A DNA stretch of 64,000 nucleotides from NCBI GenBank assembly GCA_902362925.1, contig CABIYL010000001.1, one strand, 5' to 3'. Numbering within the stretch: position 1 is the first letter of the stretch; every line of letters begins with the position of its first letter. The notes beneath the pieces were generated by a model. The model did no database searches. It was not told the DNA's origin and saw only the letters and a list, made by a program, of their open reading frames with translations. Made by a program: the position numbers and the translations under genes. The stretch is from Pseudoflavonifractor sp902362925 (GTDB lineage Bacteria > Bacillota > Clostridia > Oscillospirales > Oscillospiraceae). Shown piece by piece: positions 25,602-33,078 of the stretch.

Positions 25602-26378
25602 ATGCGAGAGCAGAAGGACCGCAGAAGAGAGCCGGAGGCCGAGGCCGACGGTATGATTGAGGGCCGCAACGCGGTCATCGAGGCCCTCCGGGCGGGTACG
25701 CCCATCGACAAGATTTTCCTGGCCAGAGGCGAGACCGACGCCACCCTGGGCCATATCGCCTCCTCCGCGCGGGAGAAGGGCATTGTGGTGGTGGAGGCCG
25801 ACCGGCGGAAGCTGGACGGCATGAGCCGCACCCACGCCCACCAGGGCGTCATTGCCATGGCCGCCGTGCGGGAGTACGCCACCGTGGACGACATCCTCAA
25901 CGCCGCCCGGGAGAAGGGTGAGCCCCCTCTCATCGTGGTGTGCGACGAGCTGAGCGACCCCCACAACCTGGGCGCGGTCATCCGTACCGCCGAGTGCGCC
26001 GGCGCCCACGGCGTCATCATCCCCAAGCGCCGCTCTGCCGGCCTCACTGCCGTGGTGGCCAAGACCTCCGCGGGCGCGGTGTCCTATGTGCCGGTGGCCC
26101 GGGTGCCCAACCTGACCGCCCTGCTCAAGGAGCTGAAGGACGAGGGTCTGTGGATCTTCGGCACCGCCGCCGACGGAAACACCACCCTCTACGACGCCGA
26201 CCTGAAGGGTCCCGCCGCCATTGTCATCGGCAGCGAGGGGGACGGCATGGGCCGTCTGGTGTCCGAGCAGTGCGACTTCAAGGTCAGCATTCCCATGAAG
26301 GGCAAGCTCAATTCCCTCAACGCCAGCGCCGCCGCAGCCATTCTGCTGTACGAGGCGGTGCGCCAGCGGGGGCTGTAA
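25602..26378 (+). CDS. rlmB: 23S rRNA (guanosine-2'-O-)-methyltransferase RlmB (TrmH/SpoU family)
   Basis: 258 residues. An L30e-like substrate domain (about 18-90, GRNAVIEALRAG) is followed by the SPOUT knot domain with the three SpoU motifs: NLGAVIRTAECAGAHGVIIP, IVIGSEGDGMGRLV and the final IPMKGKLNSLNASAAAAILLYE. These identify a 2'-O-ribose methyltransferase of the RlmB/TrmH type using S-adenosylmethionine. The ATG at 25602 lies rather far (11 bases) from AAAGG, and no better in-frame start exists. It is 36 bases before the P-type-ATPase-like gene. Confidence 0.92.
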   Translation: MREQKDRRREPEAEADGMIEGRNAVIEALRAGTPIDKIFLARGETDATLGHIASSAREKGIVVVEADRRKLDGMSRTHAHQGVIAMAAVREYATVDDILNAAREKGEPPLIVVCDELSDPHNLGAVIRTAECAGAHGVIIPKRRSAGLTAVVAKTSAGAVSYVPVARVPNLTALLKELKDEGLWIFGTAADGNTTLYDADLKGPAAIVIGSEGDGMGRLVSEQCDFKVSIPMKGKLNSLNASAAAAILLYEAVRQRGL

Positions 26379-26414
26379 CCCCCAACCACACCCCAGAAAA
26401 AGGACGAAGGCCCT

Positions 26415-28688
26415 ATGCCGAAGGATCGGGACGACGAACTGAATAGACATGGCGGTCCCACGCCGGAGTTCACCCTGGAGGAGATTCTGGCCGAGTACCG
26501 GGACCGCCGTGAGAGTGGTCTGGACGACGACACCATTCCCCTGCCCGTCATCCCCCAGAAGGACCTGCCCCCCGAGCACCGGGCCGGCAGGCGGAAGGGG
26601 ACGGGCAACAATGTGGTGCGCTTTCCCGGCAAGCGGAGCCGTCCCGTGCCGCCTCCCGAGGAGGAGCCGGAGGAGGACGACGAGGAGGAGACGACAGCCC
26701 GTTTCCCCGGTGCGTCCTCCGTATCCGACCGGTCGGAGGAGCCCGAAGAGGACCCGCCGGTTTCCGAGGATGAGGACGGCGAGGACGACGCCCCGGAGGA
26801 CAGCGGGGAGCCGGACGACGGAGACGAGACTCCGCCGGAAGCCGAATCCCCCAAGGCCTTTTTCTCCGCCCGGCTGGACGCCCTGCGCCGGAAGGCGGAT
26901 GACTACGCCGACCACATGTTTGAGGAAGAGGGCATCGAGGACGACGAGGAGGTCCGCCGTGCGGAGAAGTACCTTCCCGGCGTGGACCGGGAGGAGGAGC
27001 GTCCTCCCTTCCGCATCCGGCCGCCCCGTCGGGTCATCCCGCCCGCGCCCGACATTCCCCCTGCCGAGCTGTTCAAGCGGTACGGCCGTGGGCTCAAGTT
27101 CCTGCGGATGCGCACCACCATGGTGCTGCTGCTGTCCCTGCCGCTGATTTACCTCACCCTGGCCCCCTTCTTCCGCATGCCTCTGCCCGGCATGCTGGCC
27201 AATTCCTATGAGCTCCAGGTGTACACCCTGGCGGGTCTGCTGGGCGGCGTCATGCTGCTGGGCATTGACGTGCTGCTGCGGGGCCTGTTCCAGCTGCTGC
27301 GGCTCCAGATGGGCATGGACACCCTGGTGTCCTTCTCCTGCATTGCCACCCTGGCCGATGCCCTCACCATGATCTCCCTGGGGGGCCGGGAAGGCGAGCT
27401 GCCCTACTGCGCTGTGTCCGCCCTGGCCCTGGGCCTTACCATGTGGGGCACTGTGCTCAAGCTGCAGGGCCAGCGGGCTGCCTGCCGCACCGCGGCCTCG
27501 GCCCATGAGCCCTATCTGGTCACCCTGGATTCGGGCAAGTGGAACGGCCGGGAGGCCTACACCAAGTGGTCGGGGGACCCGGCGGGCTTCGGCAGCCAGA
27601 TTCAGGGCGCGGACGGCGCCCAGCGGATTTTCCGGGTCACCGCTCCCCTAATTTTCATTGCCTCTTTCCTCTTTTCCATTCTCTCCTCTCTGGGCCGGCA
27701 GCGGCCCGAGCTGATTCTCTGGTGCCTGTCCGCCACCCTCACCGCAGGCGCCTCCTTCTCGGCGGCGCTGTGCTTCGGGATGCCCTGGAACAGCCTGTGC
27801 CGCCGTCTGTCCGGCGTGGGCGCCGCCATCGCCGGCTGGGACGGTGTGGCCGGCGGCACCGGTGCGGGGATTCTTCTCACCGACACCGACCTGTTCCCCC
27901 CCGGCTCGGTGGCCCTCAACGGCATCAAAATCTTCGGCAATTTCTCGGTGGAGAAAGTAGTGGCCGTCACCGCCACCCTCATCCGGGACTCGGGCAGCGG
28001 CCTGGACAAGATTTTCCACGACCTGCTCCGCTCCCAGGGGGCCATCTACCGCCGCTGCTCCGCCTTTGAGCGGTGCGAGGGCGGCCTGGCCGCCGACATC
28101 CGGGGTGAGCAGATTCTGGTGGGCTCGGCGTCCTTCATGCACCTGATGGAAGTGGCCCTGCCCCAGGGTCTCAACGTGAAGAACGCGGTGTTCTGCGCCA
28201 TTGACGGGGAGCTGGCCGGGCTGTTTGCCCTGAACTACAACCTCCACGGCGCGGTGCGGCCCGCTCTCACCGCCCTCATCCGCAACAAAATCGGCCCGGT
28301 GCTGTGCACCCGGGACTTTAACCTGATTCCCGCCATGCTCCGCCAGCGGTTCAAGCTGCCGGTGGAGAAGATGGAGTTCCCCGAGATGGTGCGGCGAACC
28401 GAGCTGTCCGACCCGGATCAGGAGCACAGCGACACCCTGTCCGCTGTCCTCTGCCGGGAGGGTCTGGGACCCTTCTCCGAGGCGGTGGTGGGCGGCCGCA
28501 GGCTGCGGCAGGCGGTGCGGGGCAGCGCGGCCCTGGCCTCCGTGGGCTCGGCCATCGGGGTGCTGCTGGCCTTCTACCTCACCTTTGTGGCGTCCTACAG
28601 CTCCCTCTCCCCCGCCAACCTGCTGATCTTCATGGTCATGTGGCTGGTGCCCACCCTGCTCATCTCGGGCTGGGTCAACCGGTATTAA
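26415..28688 (+). CDS. Degenerate (pseudo) P1B-type ATPase with long acidic N-terminus
   Basis: 757 residues. Residues 1-215 are a very acidic, Pro-rich cytoplasmic region. Membrane segments follow near 232-252, 268-290, 300-325, 333-355, 406-428, 432-455 and two at 703-757. The second half follows the order of a heavy-metal P-type ATPase: MPWNSLCRRLSGVGAAIAGWDGV before the phosphorylation site, then nucleotide- and P-domain-like stretches (IRGEQILVGSASFMHLM; IDGELAGLFALNYNLHGAVRPALTALI). The catalytic DKTGTLT is replaced by TDTDLFPPG (about 489-497), TGD by TRD, and no GDGxND hinge or CPx motif is seen. It is therefore unlikely to pump ions. Function unknown; it is probably cotranscribed with rlmB. 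Confidence 0.72.
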   Translation: MPKDRDDELNRHGGPTPEFTLEEILAEYRDRRESGLDDDTIPLPVIPQKDLPPEHRAGRRKGTGNNVVRFPGKRSRPVPPPEEEPEEDDEEETTARFPGASSVSDRSEEPEEDPPVSEDEDGEDDAPEDSGEPDDGDETPPEAESPKAFFSARLDALRRKADDYADHMFEEEGIEDDEEVRRAEKYLPGVDREEERPPFRIRPPRRVIPPAPDIPPAELFKRYGRGLKFLRMRTTMVLLLSLPLIYLTLAPFFRMPLPGMLANSYELQVYTLAGLLGGVMLLGIDVLLRGLFQLLRLQMGMDTLVSFSCIATLADALTMISLGGREGELPYCAVSALALGLTMWGTVLKLQGQRAACRTAASAHEPYLVTLDSGKWNGREAYTKWSGDPAGFGSQIQGADGAQRIFRVTAPLIFIASFLFSILSSLGRQRPELILWCLSATLTAGASFSAALCFGMPWNSLCRRLSGVGAAIAGWDGVAGGTGAGILLTDTDLFPPGSVALNGIKIFGNFSVEKVVAVTATLIRDSGSGLDKIFHDLLRSQGAIYRRCSAFERCEGGLAADIRGEQILVGSASFMHLMEVALPQGLNVKNAVFCAIDGELAGLFALNYNLHGAVRPALTALIRNKIGPVLCTRDFNLIPAMLRQRFKLPVEKMEFPEMVRRTELSDPDQEHSDTLSAVLCREGLGPFSEAVVGGRRLRQAVRGSAALASVGSAIGVLLAFYLTFVASYSSLSPANLLIFMVMWLVPTLLISGWVNRY

Positions 28689-28696
28689 TACGCAAG

Positions 28697-28742
28697 AAAG
28701 TCCCCTGCAAGCCGCTCGACACGGTTTGCAGGGGACTTTTGT
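28697..28742. terminator. Bidirectional intrinsic terminator
   Basis: Fourteen-base perfect stem AAAGTCCCCTGCAA (28697-28710) with its complement (28726-28739), then TTGTT; A-run on the other side serves the convergent gene. Confidence 0.9.
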
Positions 28743-28744
28743 TG

Positions 28745-29812
28745 TCATGTAAGGCCCAGGCAGGCGCGGATCTCCTGCCGGAGTGACACCATCTGGGGGT
28801 AGTCGAAGAAGAAGTTCAGCTTCTGCTCCCACACCGCGTCTCCCGGCTGGGGCTCGTTCTGGAGGACAAAATAGGTGAAGCTCTCGGCAATGTCCTCCGA
28901 CGGGCTGCTGGAGGCGTAGCCGGTGACAAAGTCGTCCTCATGGCGGAGGAAGAAGTTGTAGGTGTCCATGTCGGACAGGCGGTCGTCCAGGTAATCGGCC
29001 CAGAACCGCTGGTAGAAGTCGTCCAGATAGGACCCCTCATAGGCCACCAGTCCCTCCTCGTTGTAGGTGGAGGCGGTCTGCCGGGCGGTGTACTTCACCT
29101 GTTCGTTATTGAGGGTCAGGTAATGGCTGTACTCGTGGAGCACGGTCTCCACAAACATCTCCCCGTCTCCGGCGTCCGCCGGGTCCACGGCGATCTCCCA
29201 CTTCTTTCCCGTATCGTCCGCCTGCTGGACGTAGGCCAGGGTCTCATACTCCCCGTCGGTGAACACGGTGAAGCGGGTGAAGTCCTCCCAGGCGTCCGCC
29301 GGGAGCATGGCGGTCATCTGGTCCCACAGGGCCTGGTAATCCGCCTCGGTATAGTCTCCGGTGTCCTTGCCGGGCAGCGCCTGGCTGCGCTCAATCTCCC
29401 CGCTGGAGGTGATGTCAAAGACGGCCAGGGTCCGTTCCTGCGGATTACCGTACCCCCAGGTGCCGCCGTCGCCGATGTAGCGGATGGTGTATCCCTCGTA
29501 GAGGTCGTTGAGTTTGTCCACAAGCCGCTGCTCCTGGGTGGATTTCTCCCCCTTGTCTTTCTCCAGCCGCTCCTGGCGGAGAGGCCAGAGCTGCTCCATC
29601 AGGTCCAGGCAGGCGGCGTACTCCTCCTCCGTCACCCGGTCGGACAGCAGACCCAGCTGGGCGTCCACCCTGGCGCTGGCGGCGGCGCTTTCCTCTTCTG
29701 TAAGCTCCCGTGGACGTCCGCCCACACCGACAAAACCGCCGGTTTCCTCTCCGCAGCCGGACAGGAGCAGCAGGGCCGCCAACAAGAGAACAATCGGTCT
29801 TAATTTCTGCAC
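28745..29812 (-). CDS. Putative zinc metallopeptidase lipoprotein
   Basis: 355 residues. A signal peptide with lipobox LLLLSGC (Cys near residue 19) predicts a membrane-anchored extracellular protein. The HExxH motif HEYSH (residues 226-230, in ETVLHEYSHYLTLN) and a downstream Glu in EDIAESFTYF fit a gluzincin-type zinc site, but I do not recognise the family. The start is GTG at 29812: GGAGG lies eight bases upstream, and the signal peptide begins there; the longer open frame would run through the exporter gene. It begins 25 bases after the ABC exporter, so the pair is probably one operon. Confidence 0.75.
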   Translation of the reverse strand: MQKLRPIVLLLAALLLLSGCGEETGGFVGVGGRPRELTEEESAAASARVDAQLGLLSDRVTEEEYAACLDLMEQLWPLRQERLEKDKGEKSTQEQRLVDKLNDLYEGYTIRYIGDGGTWGYGNPQERTLAVFDITSSGEIERSQALPGKDTGDYTEADYQALWDQMTAMLPADAWEDFTRFTVFTDGEYETLAYVQQADDTGKKWEIAVDPADAGDGEMFVETVLHEYSHYLTLNNEQVKYTARQTASTYNEEGLVAYEGSYLDDFYQRFWADYLDDRLSDMDTYNFFLRHEDDFVTGYASSSPSEDIAESFTYFVLQNEPQPGDAVWEQKLNFFFDYPQMVSLRQEIRACLGLT

Positions 29813-29837
29813 AGCATACACCTCCGTGGTGGAAAAC

Positions 29838-31595
29838 TCAGCTCTCCCGGCCGGCCTTCTGGGCGTTCCACAGCCGGGCGTACTCGCCGCCGGCGGAGAG
29901 CAGCTCCTCGTGGGTGCCCTCTTCTTTGATGCCCGCGCCGTCAATGACGATGATGCGGGAGGCGGAGCGGATGGTAGACAGGCGGTGGGCGATGATGAGG
30001 GTGGTGCGGCCCTCGGCCAGGGCGTCAAAGGCGGACTGGATGTGGTCCTCGGTGACGGAATCCAGGGCGGAGGTGGCCTCGTCCAGGATGAGGATGGGCG
30101 GATTTTTCAGGAAAATACGGGCGATGGACACCCGCTGCTTCTGGCCGCCGGACAGCATGACGCCCCGCTCGCCCACCTGGGTCTGGAAGCCGTCGGGCAT
30201 GTCCATGATGTCGTCGTAGATCTCCGCCAGCTTTGCCGCCGCCACAATCTCGGCCTCGGTGGCGTCGGGGCGGCCATAGCGGATGTTGTCGTAGATGGTG
30301 CCCGCGAAGAGGAACACGTCCTGCTGGACAATGCCGATGTTCTCCCGCAGGGAGTGCTGCTTCAGGGTGCGTACGTCGTGGCCGTCCACCAGGATGCGGC
30401 CCTCGGTCACGTCGTAGAACCGGGGGATGAGCTGGCACAGGGTGGACTTGCCGCCGCCGGAGGGACCCACCACCGCCACCGTCTCGCCGGGACGGACGTG
30501 GAGGTTCACATGGGAGAGCACGTCCTCAGCGGAGGACTCGTACCGGAAGGTCACGTCGTCCACCAGGATGTCGCCCTTCACGCCGGTCAGGTCGGCGGCG
30601 TCGGGGGCGTCCTGAATCTCAGGCTCCACCTCCATCAGCTCCACAAACCGCTTGAAGCCCGCCATGCCCTGCATGAACTGCTCCACAAAGGCGGACAGCT
30701 TGCGGATGGGGGTAATAAAGGTGGTGACATAGAGGGAGAAGGCGGTCAGGTCGGCCAGGTCCATCTTGCCCTGCATGATGAGCATGCCGCCGAAGGCAAT
30801 CACAAGCACGCTCATCATGCCCATGGCCAGCTCCAGGCCGGACTGATAGGTGGCCATGGCCTTGTAATAGCCCCGCTTGGCGGTGCGGAACTGGTCGTTG
30901 GCGGCGGCGAACTTGGCGCTCTCGGCGTCCTCGTTGGCAAAGGCCTTGGCGGTGCGCATGCCGGAGATGGAGGACTCCACCTCGCCGTTGATGCCGGCCA
31001 GCTTGGCCTTGACCTCGGTGGAGCAGCGCATCATCCGCTTGCGCTGGAGGATGGTGAACAGGGCGAACAGGGGCACCACCGCAAACACGATAAGGGCCAG
31101 CTCCCACCGGATGGTGAGCATGATGATGAAGGCGCCTACCAGGGTGACGGAGGAGATGAACAGGTCCTCGGGGCCGTGGTGAGCCAGCTCGGTGATCTCA
31201 AAGAGGTCGCCGGTGACCCGGCTCATAAGCTGGCCGGTGCGGTTCTTGTCGTAGAAGGAGAAGGACAGGTCCTGTATGTGGCCGAACAGGTCCCGGCGGA
31301 TATCCGCCTCCATCCGCACACCCAGCAGGTGACCCCAGTAGGTGACGATGTAGTAGAACACGCCCTTGAGCACATAGGCGGCGGCCAGCACGGCCATGAC
31401 GGTGAAGAAGGTGACAAACAGCTTCTGGGGCAGCAGCTCCTTCATGGCCAGCCGGGAGAAGTAGGGGAAGGCCAGGTCCACGATGCAGATGAACAGGGCG
31501 CACACCATGTCCAGGGCGAAGAGCTTCCAGTGGGGGCGGTAGTAAGAGGCAAAAATGCGGAGATAGCCCCGCTTGCCTTGACGTTTGGCGGACAA
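29838..31595 (-). CDS. ABC exporter, fused permease and ATPase (MsbA/YfiB-like)
   Basis: About 585 residues: six membrane segments in the first 320 residues, then an ATPase domain with Walker A VGPSGGGKST, signature LSGGQKQR and Walker B ILILDEATSALD followed by the H-loop IIAHRLST. It should work as a homodimer or with a partner to export lipids, drugs or peptides. The start chosen is TTG at 31595, seven bases after AAGGAAG. The ATG at 31622 lies only about four bases downstream of the predicted transcription start and has no ribosome site, though leaderless use cannot be excluded. It is followed by the HExxH lipoprotein. Confidence 0.93.
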   Translation of the reverse strand: MSAKRQGKRGYLRIFASYYRPHWKLFALDMVCALFICIVDLAFPYFSRLAMKELLPQKLFVTFFTVMAVLAAAYVLKGVFYYIVTYWGHLLGVRMEADIRRDLFGHIQDLSFSFYDKNRTGQLMSRVTGDLFEITELAHHGPEDLFISSVTLVGAFIIMLTIRWELALIVFAVVPLFALFTILQRKRMMRCSTEVKAKLAGINGEVESSISGMRTAKAFANEDAESAKFAAANDQFRTAKRGYYKAMATYQSGLELAMGMMSVLVIAFGGMLIMQGKMDLADLTAFSLYVTTFITPIRKLSAFVEQFMQGMAGFKRFVELMEVEPEIQDAPDAADLTGVKGDILVDDVTFRYESSAEDVLSHVNLHVRPGETVAVVGPSGGGKSTLCQLIPRFYDVTEGRILVDGHDVRTLKQHSLRENIGIVQQDVFLFAGTIYDNIRYGRPDATEAEIVAAAKLAEIYDDIMDMPDGFQTQVGERGVMLSGGQKQRVSIARIFLKNPPILILDEATSALDSVTEDHIQSAFDALAEGRTTLIIAHRLSTIRSASRIIVIDGAGIKEEGTHEELLSAGGEYARLWNAQKAGRES

Positions 31596-31632
31596 AACGA
31601 TTCTTCCTTTCTTATCTTTCATCTGGATTTTT

Positions 31633-31662
31633 AGTATAGCCGCTTTCTTGCTGCACTGTCAA
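31633..31662 (-). promoter_or_regulatory. Consensus sigma-A promoter for the ABC exporter operon
   Basis: Minus strand TTGACA (31657-31662), 18-base spacer, TATACT (31633-31638); start expected near 31626. Confidence 0.75.
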
Positions 31663-31750
31663 TGGCAATCAGGACGCAAAGCCGACAAACATTTATTCAC
31701 AAATTTTCTAATATTATATGAATTAATTTTATTGAAAATATATAAAATGT

Positions 31751-31779
31751 TTGACGGGCAGAAATATTTATTTTACAAT
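31751..31779 (+). promoter_or_regulatory. Sigma-A type promoter upstream of the AT-rich island gene
   Basis: TTGACG (31751-31756), 17-base spacer, TACAAT (31774-31779). Start near 31786, leader of about 140 bases. A second TATAAT at 31903-31908 lacks a good -35. Confidence 0.65.
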
Positions 31780-31851
31780 AATAATGAAGAGAATGTTTTC
31801 GGTTTTTGTTCGTAATGTGTCATTAAGAAACATGTTTTAGAGGTGATTCCA

Positions 31852-31872
31852 ATGGGCTGTCCTGCGTCGTAG
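31852..31872 (+). other. Mini-ORF with strong ribosome site (MGCPAS) in the leader
   Basis: AGAGGTGATT lies three bases before an ATG that opens a six-codon frame ending TAG. It could be a leader peptide or the scar of a lost gene. No regulatory partner structure was identified. Confidence 0.35.
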
Positions 31873-31926
31873 CCAGGCAAAAGGATAAAGTGACATTCCC
31901 GTTATAATATAACGAGGTGTGCAGAT

Positions 31927-32631
31927 ATGAAAATGTCCAAACTGAAACGAATATCCTTGTTGGCGTTGGGTGTCATTTTGATACTTGCTGCAACACTTCA
32001 AGTACTTGCTCTCAATACCGATCAGGAGACAGAAGAGGACGAGGATTATATTTTAGTCATGGATCCCGGCATAGGCCCCCAGATTCCATCGCCGGACATG
32101 AAGGAATGCTATCTCTATCCCACAGGAAACGGCGGGTATACAGAGGTACAAAAAGTATGGGATCCTGGTACAGGTCAGGATGCTACACTTGCAGAAGAGG
32201 CTGATGAAGTATATCTTGTCCCACAAAAAATTGATGAAAGCACCTATGAATACACCGACGAAGAGGGATACCTTACTATAACGATGCACCTAACCGATGA
32301 CTTGTCCAGCCCTGTTCCTCTGAATGCGACAAGATACGGATTTAATTGGAGCCTAGCAGCAGGAGCATATACAAAAGGAACCGTCGGCTTGGATATTGGC
32401 AGCGGAAATTATCGCTTCTATGTCAGCGGCATTTTTGGTGACTATTCTGGTATTCCCGGGTTTTATGCAGCAGCTGATGACCAATATTATTGGCTCACTC
32501 CACCTTCTACGGATATTTTCTCAAATGTATATTTTACAGCAGACACTTCGCACTCAGTTAATTTTGCTTTGAAAAATGACGGCAGCGCAGCCGGCACTTT
32601 TACTGGTGAATACTGGGTTACGCCGGATTAA
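31927..32631 (+). CDS. Secreted or membrane-anchored hypothetical protein in AT-rich island
   Basis: 234 residues. Residues 1-29 form a signal peptide or anchor (KRISLLALGVILILAATLQVLAL). The rest is acidic at first (TEEDEDY), then rich in Gly/Tyr/Thr beta-type segments (ITMHLTDDLSSPVPLNATRYGF, GSGNYRFYVSGIFGDYSGIPGFYAA), ending FALKNDGSAAGTFTGEYWV. I do not recognise a family. The start at 31927 has GAGG nine bases upstream. Base composition and codon use (AAA, ATA, TAT frequent) are clearly more AT-rich than all neighbours, pointing to recent transfer. It is 31 bases before a small membrane protein gene. Confidence 0.75.
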   Translation: MKMSKLKRISLLALGVILILAATLQVLALNTDQETEEDEDYILVMDPGIGPQIPSPDMKECYLYPTGNGGYTEVQKVWDPGTGQDATLAEEADEVYLVPQKIDESTYEYTDEEGYLTITMHLTDDLSSPVPLNATRYGFNWSLAAGAYTKGTVGLDIGSGNYRFYVSGIFGDYSGIPGFYAAADDQYYWLTPPSTDIFSNVYFTADTSHSVNFALKNDGSAAGTFTGEYWVTPD

Positions 32632-32662
32632 CTGTTTCTGAGCATATGGAAGGGTGAACTCC

Positions 32663-32887
32663 ATGCCTATGAAAATTACGTCTGAGTTCTGGCAAGAGCT
32701 GAAGGCCCGCAAGCGGGACAGGAAGGTGACAATTACCCGAATTCTGGGCGGTATTATAGGCCCCACATTTGTTATCATTGCCGGCCTGCGCAACCTGAAT
32801 TTCAATTCTGCTTTCTGGTCTTTTATGATAGCGGCCTCCACCTGCCTCATCCTGATCGCCCTTGTCCTGCTCGTTTTAAAGCGCTGA
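32663..32887 (+). CDS. Small two-helix membrane protein, hypothetical
   Basis: 74 residues: a basic N-terminal part (FWQELKARKRDRKVT) then two hydrophobic segments (ILGGIIGPTFVIIAGL and SFMIAASTCLILIALVLLVL). No family recognised. The ATG at 32663 is eight bases after GGAAGGG. It is likely cotranscribed with the AT-rich island gene and ends before a terminator hairpin. Confidence 0.65.
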   Translation: MPMKITSEFWQELKARKRDRKVTITRILGGIIGPTFVIIAGLRNLNFNSAFWSFMIAASTCLILIALVLLVLKR

Positions 32888-32925
32888 GTCCATACCGTTG
32901 GCCTGCATCCCGAAGCATTTTTACG

Positions 32926-32969
32926 CGGCATGTCCCTGTGCTCCGCCCATGGGACATGCCGTAAATTTT
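32926..32969 (+). terminator. Terminator hairpin
   Basis: Eleven-base perfect stem CGGCATGTCCC (32926-32936) with GGGACATGCCG (32951-32961), followed by TAAATTTT. Confidence 0.75.
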
Positions 32970-32992
32970 GCACACTATTCCCCATATGTCCA

Positions 32993-33021
32993 TTGCATAA
33001 ATTGTGCAAAACGTCTACAAT
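32993..33021 (+). promoter_or_regulatory. Promoter for the 5'-nucleotidase gene
   Basis: TTGCAT (32993-32998), 17-base spacer, TACAAT (33016-33021). A TTGCA/TGCAA inverted repeat (32993-33009) overlaps the -35 and may be an operator. Confidence 0.6.
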
Positions 33022-33078
33022 GTGGATGGGGCAGGCCACAAGGCCTGAAACACAGAATGAACAGAAGGAGCGATGGAA

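Noticed and set aside
26415..28688. Functional metal-pumping P-type ATPase
   Set aside because: The phosphorylation motif, TGD and hinge motif are all altered.
31585..31815. 76-codon plus-strand frame at the AT-rich junction
   Set aside because: It overlaps the exporter's start and promoter, has no ribosome site, and its composition follows the AT content only.
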